A stretch of 64,000 nucleotides of DNA from Natrialba sp. SSL1 (GTDB lineage: Archaea; Halobacteriota; Halobacteria; Halobacteriales; Natrialbaceae). Under the pieces are notes generated by a model that saw only the letters and a list, made by a program, of their open reading frames with translations, did no database searches and was not told where the DNA came from. Location: positions 1 to 64,000 of the forward strand of contig NZ_MASN01000035.1 of the NCBI RefSeq assembly GCF_001861355.1. Direction: 5' to 3'. The translations under genes were made by a program, and so were the position numbers. Shown here piece after piece: positions 7,966 through 16,055 of this stretch. Within the stretch, counting starts at the first letter, position 1. Each line of letters opens with the position of its first letter.

Positions 7966-8433
7966 CTACTCCGACGTGCCAAGCGCGCTCGAGGAGCGAT
8001 CGATCGCCGGCGGTTCGAGTTCCTCTGGCCCGTCGTACTCCGATCGAACAGCAGCGGTGCAGGCGTCAATCGTCGGGTTTGCGATGTCGACAGTACCAGC
8101 GCCAGGGACGACCGGCCCGTCGCCAGTGAAGCACTCGAGTCCGGTGACGATCGGACCGTAGGCGAACTCGCCGAACTCGTCGGTGGCGGAGATGTCGCGC
8201 TCGCCGTCGACGCTCCCAACGGGTTCGGAGATCGTTCCGATCTGGCCGCTCTCGTCCCACCAGAAGAACGAAAGAATGAGCTCTGACGCTGTCCCGGTCA
8301 CGCGGACGGTATCACAGTGGACAAATTCGGCGACGATCGGTCCGTCTGCGAACTCGACCTGTGTGGGGTGGTGGTCCTCGTCGGTCGCCGTGGGCGTGGC
8401 TGCCGTACCGACGGCTCCCTCGTGTTCGTCCAT
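7966..8433 (-). CDS. conserved haloarchaeal protein of unknown function
   Basis: 155 residues from the ATG at 8433 (an in-frame ATG at 8463 would add ten residues including Cys and His). It is acidic with no signal peptide. Two related segments, VEFADGPIVAEFVHCDTVRVTG and EFAYGPIVTGLECFTG, suggest an internal duplication of a small beta unit. I recognise no named domain. It stands alone between uspA and a long non-coding gap. Confidence 0.5.
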   Translation of the reverse strand: MDEHEGAVGTAATPTATDEDHHPTQVEFADGPIVAEFVHCDTVRVTGTASELILSFFWWDESGQIGTISEPVGSVDGERDISATDEFGEFAYGPIVTGLECFTGDGPVVPGAGTVDIANPTIDACTAAVRSEYDGPEELEPPAIDRSSSALGTSE

Positions 8434-8463
8434 GCAGTGGCTTTGTCCGAGACAGTGTATCAA

Positions 8464-9013
8464 TCATTTTTCGAGGTCAGGTGACTCTCACGGGTATTGA
8501 GGAGACGTGCGCAACAGGCAGCCTCTCGAGTGGCTGTGCGAACAGCGACTCCGTGTATCGGGATCGCACGATGAGCCTTCCTGCTGAATTTAGGGTCCAT
8601 CCACCAGACATACCAGATTAGATATATAGAAGCAAAATTCATGGTTATGGGGTGTCACATCTTGCGTGGAGTCGACACATTCGACATAGAAGCTTTGAAA
8701 ATCCTGAATATGCCTCTTCCCCATTGACATCTGGTCTATTGGGTCTGAAAGAGGATTACCGGTATGAGGGAGTTATAGGTGGGGAAGCGGCGACCTGAGG
8801 ACTATATGGCTGCTGGCCACTATAGTTATAATACCGATAGCTACCCAATCCTAACGGATATATTATCTATAGATGTCGTCGGCTAGAGACAATCACATTC
8901 GTTGACAGACGACGAATGGTTTACAATCGTATGACTGTAACTATAGATGAAACGGACCGATCGCAGGCAGGTACTCGAGTTCACGATCGATGAGCGTTCA
9001 ATAGTGTCGAACG
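8464..9013. other. 550-bp AT-richer intergenic region without a supported gene
   Basis: Clearly lower GC than its neighbours, with stretches such as AGATATATAGAAG and ATATATTATCTATAG. It contains an inverted repeat CATTCGT/ACGAATG near 8899-8921 and one ACTCGAGT palindrome near 8972. Short frames here have no coding character. The composition may reflect an old insertion or a degraded gene. Confidence 0.4.
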
Positions 9014-9787
9014 CTACGTGAACAGCAGGTTGACTTCGATGGTGTTCGCAGCCGAGAGCAGTTGGTTGTGGAGGTCGTCGATATCCCATTCGTTCTCGAG
9101 TCGGTGCGCCGGTCCCGAGATCGCAACGGCACCGTAGACGGTGTCGTCGTTGTCCAGAATAGGCGCACCCACGGCGCTGAGTCCCGGGAGATACTCACCG
9201 TGATTGTACGCGAGTCCCTCCTCGCGGATCGTCTCGAGTTCGGCCGTGAGTTCGTCCCAGGTGGTGATCGTCTCGTCCGAAAAGGCCGGGAGGCCCCAGG
9301 TGTCGACGATGTCCGCGACGCGCTCTTCATCGAAGTGGGCCAGCATGGCCTTGCCGCCGGCGGAGCAGTGGAGGTAGGTGTGGGTGCCGACGGTGATGTC
9401 GGAGGGGACCGAGCGGTCGCCGTCGCAGGCGCGGAGGACGGTGCCGAGTCCGTTCTGTGCTGTCGAACAGAGGACGCGCTCGCCGGTCCGTTCGGCGAGG
9501 TCCGCAATCGGAGTCTCGGAGGCCTCGTACAGCGGTTCGGCGTGTTTGACGTGCTCGCCGAACGAAAGGAATCGGAGGCTCAACCGATACTCGTCGTCGT
9601 TCTGGACGACGTACCCCTTCGACCGGAGCGTCGTCAGGTGGGCGTGAACGGTGCTCTTTGCGAGTCCGGTTCGCTCCGTGACTTCGGTTACGCCAGCGCC
9701 GTCGGCCTGCCAGAGGGCTTCGAGAACATCCAGGGTCTTCACGACCGCATCGACCCGATCCGCCGAGTTCCTGCCTTGTGTTCCCAT
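9014..9787 (-). CDS. IclR family transcriptional regulator
   Basis: 257 residues from the ATG at 9787. The N-terminal helix-turn-helix (about 15-75) contains LDVLEALWQADGAGVTEVTERTGLAKSTVHAHLTTL. The C-terminal effector domain (about 85-250) has the IclR hallmarks YLHCSAGGKAMLAH and AVGAPILDNDDTVYGAVAISGP. It is transcribed divergently from an acyl-CoA dehydrogenase with only 95 bp between the starts, so it probably controls that gene and perhaps the wider beta-oxidation block. IclR proteins bind small organic acids or acyl derivatives; the ligand here is unknown. Confidence 0.9.
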   Translation of the reverse strand: MGTQGRNSADRVDAVVKTLDVLEALWQADGAGVTEVTERTGLAKSTVHAHLTTLRSKGYVVQNDDEYRLSLRFLSFGEHVKHAEPLYEASETPIADLAERTGERVLCSTAQNGLGTVLRACDGDRSVPSDITVGTHTYLHCSAGGKAMLAHFDEERVADIVDTWGLPAFSDETITTWDELTAELETIREEGLAYNHGEYLPGLSAVGAPILDNDDTVYGAVAISGPAHRLENEWDIDDLHNQLLSAANTIEVNLLFT

Positions 9788-9853
9788 ACGACACAATTCC
9801 TGTGGGTCGACAAAGGTGTTCCGCTGCACCGAACAGTATGGTACACGGTAACG

Positions 9854-9860
9854 TTTATAT
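9854..9860 (+). promoter_or_regulatory. TATA box of the acyl-CoA dehydrogenase gene
   Basis: TTTATAT lies 23-29 nt before the ATG at 9883, so the mRNA is probably leaderless. It sits in the 95-bp gap shared with the divergent IclR gene, where the regulator could act on both promoters. Confidence 0.5.
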
Positions 9861-9882
9861 GTCGATTACTGTGATATGTGGT

Positions 9883-11127
9883 ATGGATTTCAGCGAGCCG
9901 TCAGAAGCGGTGCAGATCACGAAGGCACTCGAGGACTTCATCGAGCAGGAGGTCGCTCCACTCGAGCAGGAGTACGAGCAGTTCCTGGGGCAGGACTACG
10001 AGAAGCACATCGTCGACGAGAATCACCGACAGGTGCCGGCCTACCGCGAGGTCGTCGAGACGATCCGCAAGAAATCGGTCGAAGCGGGCTTCTACGGGAT
10101 GACGATGCCCGAGGAGGTCGGCGGTGGCGACGTCGATATTCTCACTCGTGCGATCGTCGGCGAGCATATGGCGAACCGACCACCGGGCTTTCACAGTGCA
10201 ATCTTCGGCGGTGCCGGCGGGCCAACGCCAATTCTCCTCGCGTGCGACGAGGAGCAGCGCGAGACGTACCTCGAGCCACTGATGGACGGCGAGATCACGA
10301 CCTGCTTCGCGCTGACGGAGCCGGGCCACGGCAGCGACGCCCATCACATGGATACTACTGCGGAGAAGAGCGAGTCGCATAGCGACTCGGAGCGGAGCGG
10401 CACCGCCGCGGAGAAGGACGGCGACGAGTGGGTGATCAACGGTCAGAAGGTGTACATCACGAACGGCCCCTACGCCGACTTCGCGATGGTCTTCGCGCGG
10501 ACGAGCGGCGAGGACGGCGATCTGTCGGGGATCACCTGCTTCCTCGTCGAGGCCGACAATCCGGGCTTCGAGATCGGGACGATTCACCGATCGATGGGGA
10601 TGACGCCCGGCCAGCACGCCGAACTCCACTTCGACGACTGTCGCGTCGGCGAGGACCAGATTCTCGGCGAGGTCGACCAGGGCTTCACGGCGGCTATGAG
10701 CTGGATCGGCGGCGGCCGGATCAACATCGCCGCGAACTCGGTCGGGACAGCCCAGTACCTGCTCGACATGTCCGTCGAGTACGCGCGTAACCGCGAGACG
10801 TTCGACAAACCGATCGGTCACCGGCAGGGCGTCTCCTTCCAACTCGCCGATCTCGCGACGGACATCGAGCAGACCCGGCAGCTCTACCGCTACGCTGCCT
10901 GGAAGATGGACAACGGCGACCGCGCCCGCAAGGAAGAGTCCATGGCGAAACTCCGCGGCGCAGAACTCGCGAACAAGGCAGCCGATATCGCCATGCAGGT
11001 CCACGGCGGCGCGGGGTATATGAAGGAACTGCCGATCGAGCGCAACTACCGCTCCGCGCGCGTGTTCCGCATCTTCGAGGGGACGGACGAAATTCAAAAG
11101 CGGACGATCGCACGAGAGCTTATCTAA
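9883..11127 (+). CDS. acyl-CoA dehydrogenase (with in-frame palindromic insert)
   Basis: 414 residues from the ATG at 9883. The family landmarks are present: CFALTEPGHGSDAHHMDTTA (FAD/substrate loop), ITNGPYADFAMVFART, the ACAD middle domain, YARNRETFDKPIG, and the C-terminal IFEGTDEIQKRTIARELI. It oxidises acyl-CoA to trans-2-enoyl-CoA in the first step of beta-oxidation and passes electrons to ETF. Residues about 163-178 (SESHSDSERSGTAAEK) are an insertion in a surface loop. The DNA there is an 8-bp palindrome flanked by a repeat of GCGGAGAAG, so the stretch looks like a small inserted element rather than ancestral sequence. Divergent from the IclR regulator. Confidence 0.92.
   Translation: MDFSEPSEAVQITKALEDFIEQEVAPLEQEYEQFLGQDYEKHIVDENHRQVPAYREVVETIRKKSVEAGFYGMTMPEEVGGGDVDILTRAIVGEHMANRPPGFHSAIFGGAGGPTPILLACDEEQRETYLEPLMDGEITTCFALTEPGHGSDAHHMDTTAEKSESHSDSERSGTAAEKDGDEWVINGQKVYITNGPYADFAMVFARTSGEDGDLSGITCFLVEADNPGFEIGTIHRSMGMTPGQHAELHFDDCRVGEDQILGEVDQGFTAAMSWIGGGRINIAANSVGTAQYLLDMSVEYARNRETFDKPIGHRQGVSFQLADLATDIEQTRQLYRYAAWKMDNGDRARKEESMAKLRGAELANKAADIAMQVHGGAGYMKELPIERNYRSARVFRIFEGTDEIQKRTIARELI
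10358..10416 (+). repeat. 48-bp in-frame palindromic insertion flanked by direct repeats
   Basis: GCGGAGAAG occurs at 10360-10368 and again at 10408-10416. Between them is CGAGTCGC/GCGACTCG (10371-10389, 3-nt loop). The insert length, 48 bp, keeps the reading frame. The palindrome has the same design (8-bp arms starting CGAG, 3-nt loop) as the hairpins at 133-153 and 25715-25735. Confidence 0.6.
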
Positions 11128-11203
11128 CCGACCCACCGTACCACCGGCCCACCGACCCAGACTCGTCGCAACGGGTGGAACGGGGCGATACCTACTTGAT
11201 GTG

Positions 11204-11223
11204 TGGTGTGGTTGAACACACCA
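11204..11223 (+). promoter_or_regulatory. inverted repeat overlapping a start codon
   Basis: TGGTGTG - 6 nt - CACACCA; the final A is the first base of the ATG at 11223. A protein bound here would block transcription or translation start. The half-site TGGTGT also occurs at the promoters of the beta-oxidation genes at 15229, 18505 and 18587. Confidence 0.4.
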
Positions 11224-11474
11224 TGTCGATCGGACGATTTCGGGACGTCCCATCGGAGATGGATGGGGTCGAACGCGAGATTGCGGCCGCACAGTATCCG
11301 GAGGGTGGACTGGTTTTCGGGCTCGCAAGCGGCGTCGTGGCCGGCATGCTGACGAGTGCGCTATTGCTCGTCACGTTGCCGTTCGTTGGTGCACTCGCCG
11401 GCTTCGCCATCGGACGGCAGTATCGCTCCTACCGACTTCGCCAGCGACGGAGGACTCGAGAGTCAGGCGAATGA
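11223..11474 (+). CDS. small membrane protein with glycine-rich hydrophobic hairpin
   Basis: An 83-residue protein: an acidic N-terminus, two hydrophobic segments rich in small residues (GGLVFGLASGVVAGMLTSALLLVTLPFVGALAGFAIG), then a basic tail RQYRSYRLRQRRRTRESGE. The composition resembles glycine-zipper membrane proteins. Its stop overlaps the start of the following permease gene by 4 nt (ATGA), so it may be a small accessory subunit of the transporter. No named family recognised. Confidence 0.65.
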   Translation: MSIGRFRDVPSEMDGVEREIAAAQYPEGGLVFGLASGVVAGMLTSALLLVTLPFVGALAGFAIGRQYRSYRLRQRRRTRESGE

Positions 11475-12985
11475 GCAACTCGAATGCGGGCGGATCGGAA
11501 ACGCTGTCCTCGAACGTCGGCTTACTCGGTGTGCTCGCGCTCCTGGTTGGGAACGCGATCGCGGTGCCGATCTTCGTGCTGCCCGGGCCGCTCGCGGGTG
11601 ACGCCGGTCCGGCGATCGTCGTGGCGGCGTTGCTGGCGGCGATTCCGGCGTCGTTCGTCGTGTTGTACAACGCGCTGCTCGGCTCGGCGATGCCCGTCGC
11701 GGGTGGTCTCTACGTCTACATCTCGCGGCTCGTCGCGCCGTTCTGGGGCTTTCTGGTGCCCGTTACGATTCCGCTAGTCGCCTGGGCGTCCCTGCTCATC
11801 ACGGCGACCGGCTTCGCGGAGTACACGCAGATCTTCTTCGACGTCTCGCCGCTCGTACTCGTCTACGGCCTGCTTGCGTTCACGCTGTTCATCAACGTAG
11901 TCGGCCTCCGCCTCGTCGCGCAGGTGCAACTCGTCTTTTTTGTCGGCCTGCTGCTCGCGCTGCTCACGTTTATCGTCCCCGGCGCGACCGCAGTTGATAC
12001 CGCGAACTACACGCCGTTTTTCCCAGAGTACGGCGCGTTCGCGCTCGCCGTCGTCGCGCTCTTTTACCCCTTTCTCGGCTTCGGCCTCCTGATCGAACTC
12101 GGCGAGGAAATTGACGATCCGAAGCGGACGATTCCGCTCGTACTCGGACTCGGCATCGGTATCGTCGCGGTCGTCTACGTCGCGCTCATCGCCGTCCTCG
12201 TCGGCGTCGTTCCCTACACGCAACTCGGCGGGGAGGCGGACCTCGCGCTGGTGGCGTCGGTCTACCTGCCCTGGTGGGGCGAGTACGTTATCGCCGCGGG
12301 TGCGATCTTCGCCGTCGTCACGACGGTCAACACGACGCTGCTCGTCTTTTCGCGGACGCTCATGCGAGCTAGCCGGGACGGCATCCTTCCCGAATCGCTC
12401 TCGCACATTCATCCTCGGTTCGACACGCCGCACGTCTCGGTGCTCGCCCTCGGCCTGCCGCCGTTCTTGCTCGTTCCTATCGCAGGCGAAATCGTCGGCC
12501 TCTCGACGTTCATCGGCCTGGCGAGTCTCACCGCGTACTTCTTCTGCGCCGTCGGGCTCTGGAACCTGCCGCGTGAGTTCCCCGAGCACTACGCGAACGC
12601 GCCGTTCCGACTCCGGCGTTCGCGCGGCCTGCTGCTCGCCGTCGTCGGTGGGGCCCTCACGACGGCTTGCTTCTGGGTTATCACGCTGCTCCAGCAGCCG
12701 ATCGTCGGCCTCGTCCTGCTCGGCTGGTTCGTGCTCGCGTACGGCTACTATCAGTACCGGCTCCGAAAGCGCGATCCCAGCCAGCTCTATCTGACGATGA
12801 CCTCGCTCGACGCCCACGAACGCGTTTCAGACGGGAGCGCGGGTGTCGCTTCCGGCCGATCGCACCCGAGACGGAGTGGTCGTGCGTCCACTCGCGACAG
12901 CCCCATCTCAGCCGAGACGTTCGACGCTGAGACGGCGGCTACTCGAGACGATCGCGACTCGGTCGATCCCGGATCGGGAGAGTAG
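11471..12985 (+). CDS. APC-type amino acid permease
   Basis: 504 residues with 12 hydrophobic segments. The first, NVGLLGVLALLVGNAIAVPIFVLPGPLAGDAGP, corresponds to the broken TM1 substrate site of the amino acid-polyamine-organocation superfamily, and FLGFGLLIELGEEIDDPKRTIP is the classic TM6 region followed by the E-(E)-x-x-x-P-x-R-x-I-P loop. It imports amino acids or related amines by cation coupling. The last 65 residues are a polar Ser/Asp/Arg-rich cytoplasmic tail with no membrane segment. Coupled to the small membrane protein upstream. Confidence 0.9.
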   Translation: MSNSNAGGSETLSSNVGLLGVLALLVGNAIAVPIFVLPGPLAGDAGPAIVVAALLAAIPASFVVLYNALLGSAMPVAGGLYVYISRLVAPFWGFLVPVTIPLVAWASLLITATGFAEYTQIFFDVSPLVLVYGLLAFTLFINVVGLRLVAQVQLVFFVGLLLALLTFIVPGATAVDTANYTPFFPEYGAFALAVVALFYPFLGFGLLIELGEEIDDPKRTIPLVLGLGIGIVAVVYVALIAVLVGVVPYTQLGGEADLALVASVYLPWWGEYVIAAGAIFAVVTTVNTTLLVFSRTLMRASRDGILPESLSHIHPRFDTPHVSVLALGLPPFLLVPIAGEIVGLSTFIGLASLTAYFFCAVGLWNLPREFPEHYANAPFRLRRSRGLLLAVVGGALTTACFWVITLLQQPIVGLVLLGWFVLAYGYYQYRLRKRDPSQLYLTMTSLDAHERVSDGSAGVASGRSHPRRSGRASTRDSPISAETFDAETAATRDDRDSVDPGSGE

Positions 12986-13067
12986 AGACACAACCTAGAC
13001 CGAGAGAGTCATCGATTCGTGAAAGTCAGACGAACAGTTTTCTCCGGGGAGTACGTCAGTGGAGCAC

Positions 13068-13997
13068 ATGCCGATCGACTACAGTAATCGCGAGAAGTCT
13101 TACGAACTGTATCGGAAGGGAAAGCGCGAGGGGACCTGGGATCCGGACGACTACGACCTGACGCAGGACCGCGAGGACTGGGAACAGTTCTCCGAAGCTG
13201 AGCAGCACCGCTTTCTCGCGACGTGTTCCGGCTTCTACGACGGCGAGGAGGACGTGACGCGGACGCTCGCGCCGTACATGATGGCACTCGACGCGCTCCC
13301 GAACGAGGAGTTACCCTTCGACACCGTTCAGGAGGAGATGTACCTCGCTCAGCAGGTCTACGAGGAGGCCAAACACACCGACCTCTTCAGCCGGTACTTC
13401 GAGGAGGTGTTCGGCACACAGAACACCGCGCCCTACCGCGAGGGCGGCTATCAGGAACAGGGGTACAGCACGGACAACCTCTACGACACCGCAGACGACC
13501 TCCTCGCGGCAGTCAACAGCGGTGACCGGACCGATCTCGTCTACAGCCTCGGTGAAGCCTACCTCAACTACATGGGCATCGTCGAAGCCCAGCTCGCCCG
13601 CGGCGGCTACCTCAGCTTCGATCAGATGATCGAGCTGAAGGCCGACCAGATGGGCAGAGACTCCGTACTCGAGTCGTTCCAGCAGGCGATCGGCAAGGTT
13701 CGACAGGACGAAACCCGCCACATCGAGAACGGCCGCTGGGTGATGAAACAGCTCGCCATCGCCGAACCCGAAATCGTCGTCGACGTCTACGAGCCGCGAA
13801 TCGAAGAGTACGTCGAGAACCGGTTGCTAAGCGACCCACTCTACGACGACCAGCCGTTCGAGGGCTACGATCAGGAGCGGATCGGCCACCAGCTCGTCCA
13901 GTATCTCCAGGATACGATCGACTACATCGGTGCCGAACGCTTCGACCAGTATGGCGATGTTCGAGCGGTACTTAAGGCGGAAACTGCGGCCGACTGA
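13068..13997 (+). CDS. R2-like ligand-binding oxidase (R2lox)
   Basis: 309 residues from the ATG at 13068 (GGAG lies 4 nt upstream). This is a ferritin-like four-helix protein with all six metal ligands of the R2 family: E60, E100xxH103, E173 and E215xxH218. Two further residues mark it as R2lox rather than a ribonucleotide reductase subunit: V63 three residues after the first Glu and Y168 five before the third Glu. These match the Val-Tyr pair that forms an ether cross-link in the Mycobacterium enzyme. R2lox proteins hold a Mn/Fe or Fe/Fe centre and a bound fatty acid and are thought to carry out two-electron oxidations. Its place inside a fatty-acid catabolism block fits a lipid substrate. 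Haloarchaeal copies are often annotated as RNR beta. Confidence 0.8.
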   Translation: MPIDYSNREKSYELYRKGKREGTWDPDDYDLTQDREDWEQFSEAEQHRFLATCSGFYDGEEDVTRTLAPYMMALDALPNEELPFDTVQEEMYLAQQVYEEAKHTDLFSRYFEEVFGTQNTAPYREGGYQEQGYSTDNLYDTADDLLAAVNSGDRTDLVYSLGEAYLNYMGIVEAQLARGGYLSFDQMIELKADQMGRDSVLESFQQAIGKVRQDETRHIENGRWVMKQLAIAEPEIVVDVYEPRIEEYVENRLLSDPLYDDQPFEGYDQERIGHQLVQYLQDTIDYIGAERFDQYGDVRAVLKAETAAD

Positions 13998-14084
13998 CGA
14001 GGGCCACTGTCGTCGTTTCGACGCCAGTTTTCGTGAAAAGGCGCTACTGCTGCTATTGCTGCCGGTGCTGCTACCGCTCCACAA

Positions 14085-15098
14085 TCACCGGTCGTTCGAC
14101 CGCGACAGATCCGCCGTCGCAGTTCCGGTCAGGAGCGTCTTCCCGTCCGGGGTCGCTGCCTCGAGCGTCACGTCGACGGTTTCGTCCTGCGACACCGACT
14201 CGACTTCACCCGTCGCGACGATGGTCTCGCCGGGAAAGACGCGCGACTGAAACCGCACGCCGAACGACGAAATCGTCTCGCGGCCGAACCAGTCCGTCAC
14301 AACGCGGGAGGCGACGCCGGCCGTAAACATTCCCTGTCCGAAGACGCTCTCGTTGCCCGCCGCGGTCGCGTACGGCTCGTCGTAGTGAATCGGATTGAAA
14401 TCGCCGCTCGCGCCCGCGTACTTGACGAAGTCGCGCCGCTCGAGGTCGGGGGCGACGACGGTCGGGCCGGACTGGCCGGACTCGAGTACGGCTGCAGATT
14501 GCGGACGGTCGACGGGTTGTGGCTCGGGTTCGGACTCGTGAGTGGTCGCTGCGTCACCAGCGGATGCGTCGTCGCCGCCACCATCATCGACCGCACCCTC
14601 CGTCTCGATCGCCGTCGCCCGGTCGGTGAGCACGAGCTCGCCCGACTGGTCACGGTAGGCCGTCTCGAGTACCGCGAAGGTCATCGTGCCGGCGCGGCCG
14701 CCGTCGCGCTGGTAAACCTCGGCGAGCGTCGTCTCGCCGGTCAGTACGTCGCCGACGAGCAGCGGCCGCTCGTACTCGTAGGCCTGCTCGCCGTGGAGGA
14801 CGTACTCCGGTCGAAAGCCGAGGTCGAAGCCGTAGTGGCCCTCCTCGCGTTCGTCCACCTCAGCGTCAGCGCCGACCTGATAGCGCGGGAACCGTTTGAC
14901 CCGCGGGAACGTCAGCGGTGCCGGAATCGCGTCGAAGCCGCGCTCTCGTGCGACACTCTCGTCTCTGAACACCGAGTTCGTGTCCGTGATCGCACGAGCG
15001 AACTCCTCGACCTTCCCCGCCTCGATGCGGAAGTTTTCGACGGTTTGCTTCGACTCGCCGACCATGGACTCGAGTTCGGCCAGCGGCTTAGTCGGCAT
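14085..15098 (-). CDS. MaoC-type enoyl-CoA hydratase with two hot-dog domains
   Basis: 337 residues from the ATG at 15098, preceded by the ribosome site GAGGTGCG. The N-terminal half (about 1-150) is a FAS1-like dehydratase/MaoC_N hot-dog fold. An acidic linker (about 155-200) joins it to a C-terminal MaoC domain whose hydratase motif reads YAGASGDFNPIHYDEPYA, with the catalytic Asp and His. It hydrates trans-2-enoyl-CoA to 3-hydroxyacyl-CoA, the second step of beta-oxidation, or works in reverse in biosynthesis. Divergent from the 3-hydroxyacyl-CoA dehydrogenase gene, which takes the next step. Longer upstream frame (to 15284) rejected because it overlaps that gene. Confidence 0.88.
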   Translation of the reverse strand: MPTKPLAELESMVGESKQTVENFRIEAGKVEEFARAITDTNSVFRDESVARERGFDAIPAPLTFPRVKRFPRYQVGADAEVDEREEGHYGFDLGFRPEYVLHGEQAYEYERPLLVGDVLTGETTLAEVYQRDGGRAGTMTFAVLETAYRDQSGELVLTDRATAIETEGAVDDGGGDDASAGDAATTHESEPEPQPVDRPQSAAVLESGQSGPTVVAPDLERRDFVKYAGASGDFNPIHYDEPYATAAGNESVFGQGMFTAGVASRVVTDWFGRETISSFGVRFQSRVFPGETIVATGEVESVSQDETVDVTLEAATPDGKTLLTGTATADLSRSNDR

Positions 15099-15228
15099 TC
15101 GACGCACCTCGGTCGCGACGGATCGTTGCGGAGCGTGTAGCCATTGTCGTGAGATTCGAACAACGGCCCCATAAGCGTACGCCCACCGGCGGCTCTGCGC
15201 CGCGACCAAAAACGTTAACAGAACACAC

Positions 15229-15236
15229 AGTGGTGT
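15229..15236 (+). promoter_or_regulatory. AGTGGTGT element before the 3-hydroxyacyl-CoA dehydrogenase gene
   Basis: AGTGGTGT, 7 nt before the ATG at 15244. The same octamer stands at both divergent promoters around 18.5 kb, each belonging to a fatty-acid gene. A shared operator is an inference. Confidence 0.4.
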
Positions 15237-15243
15237 CGGTAGC

Positions 15244-15981
15244 ATGTCACAGGGACCAGTTGCAGTGATCGGCGGCGGGATCATGGGTGCGGGAATCGCG
15301 CAGGTGCTCGCGCGGGCCGGCTACGAGGTTCGCATTCGCGAGCTTTCTGACGAGTTGGTAGACGACGCGCAGGATCGGCTCATCTCCGGGAACTACGGCC
15401 TCGACGACGCGGTCGAGGGTGGCTACCTCGACGAGGACGAGAAAGAGGACATCCTCGATCGGATCTCGTTCACGACGGACATGGAAGAGGCGGCCGCAGG
15501 CACGGAATTTGTCATTGAAGCCGTCACCGAAGACCTCGCGATCAAGGGCCAGGTGTTCCGCGAACTCGATTCGGTGACCGACGACCAGCCGCTGTACTCG
15601 AACACGAGCGGATTTTCGGTCACCGCGATCGCGAACGCCGTCTCGGATCCCTCGCGGGTCGCCGTCACACACTTTTTCAATCCGGTACCGATCATGTCGA
15701 TGGTCGAAATCGTCGAGGCACCAGAGACCGATCAGGCCGTCGTCGACCGCGCCGAGGACCTCGTCGACGAACTCGGGAAGACACGAATCACGATCGACGA
15801 CGATCCGGGCTCCTACGGCTTCGTTGCCAACCGCTGTCACGCGGCGATGCGCGAGGAGGCACAGAAAATCGTCGACGAGGGAATCGCCACGGAAGCGCAG
15901 GTCGACACAGCACTCGAGGAGGGCTACAATCTGCCGGCCGGGCCGTTCGCGTTGCGGGGGATCGGCGAGGAGTGGGAGTGA
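15244..15981 (+). CDS. 3-hydroxyacyl-CoA dehydrogenase (short C-terminus)
   Basis: 245 residues. The Rossmann NAD site is VAVIGGGIMGAGIAQVLARAGYEV, followed by the catalytic region THFFNPVPIMSMVEIV (His) and SYGFVANRC (the usual Asn-Arg of the 3HCDH C domain). It oxidises 3-hydroxyacyl-CoA to 3-oxoacyl-CoA with NAD+. Typical single-domain enzymes are about 285 residues. This one stops right after the helix LPAGPFALRGIGEEWE, where other members continue for about 40 residues with the dimer-forming helices. No frameshifted continuation is visible downstream, so it is either a natural short form or a truncated gene. The next gene, a thiolase, performs the following step. Confidence 0.85.
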   Translation: MSQGPVAVIGGGIMGAGIAQVLARAGYEVRIRELSDELVDDAQDRLISGNYGLDDAVEGGYLDEDEKEDILDRISFTTDMEEAAAGTEFVIEAVTEDLAIKGQVFRELDSVTDDQPLYSNTSGFSVTAIANAVSDPSRVAVTHFFNPVPIMSMVEIVEAPETDQAVVDRAEDLVDELGKTRITIDDDPGSYGFVANRCHAAMREEAQKIVDEGIATEAQVDTALEEGYNLPAGPFALRGIGEEWE

Positions 15982-16055
15982 GCGCGTACGAATGCCGGAG
16001 TAGTTGGCCGTTCGGAACGTCTATAGTGCTCGCTGGAATACTGTGACGCACACAC

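Noticed and set aside
13059-13997. R2-like protein as a ribonucleotide reductase small subunit
   Set aside because: V63 and Y168 match R2lox, and no large-subunit gene is near.
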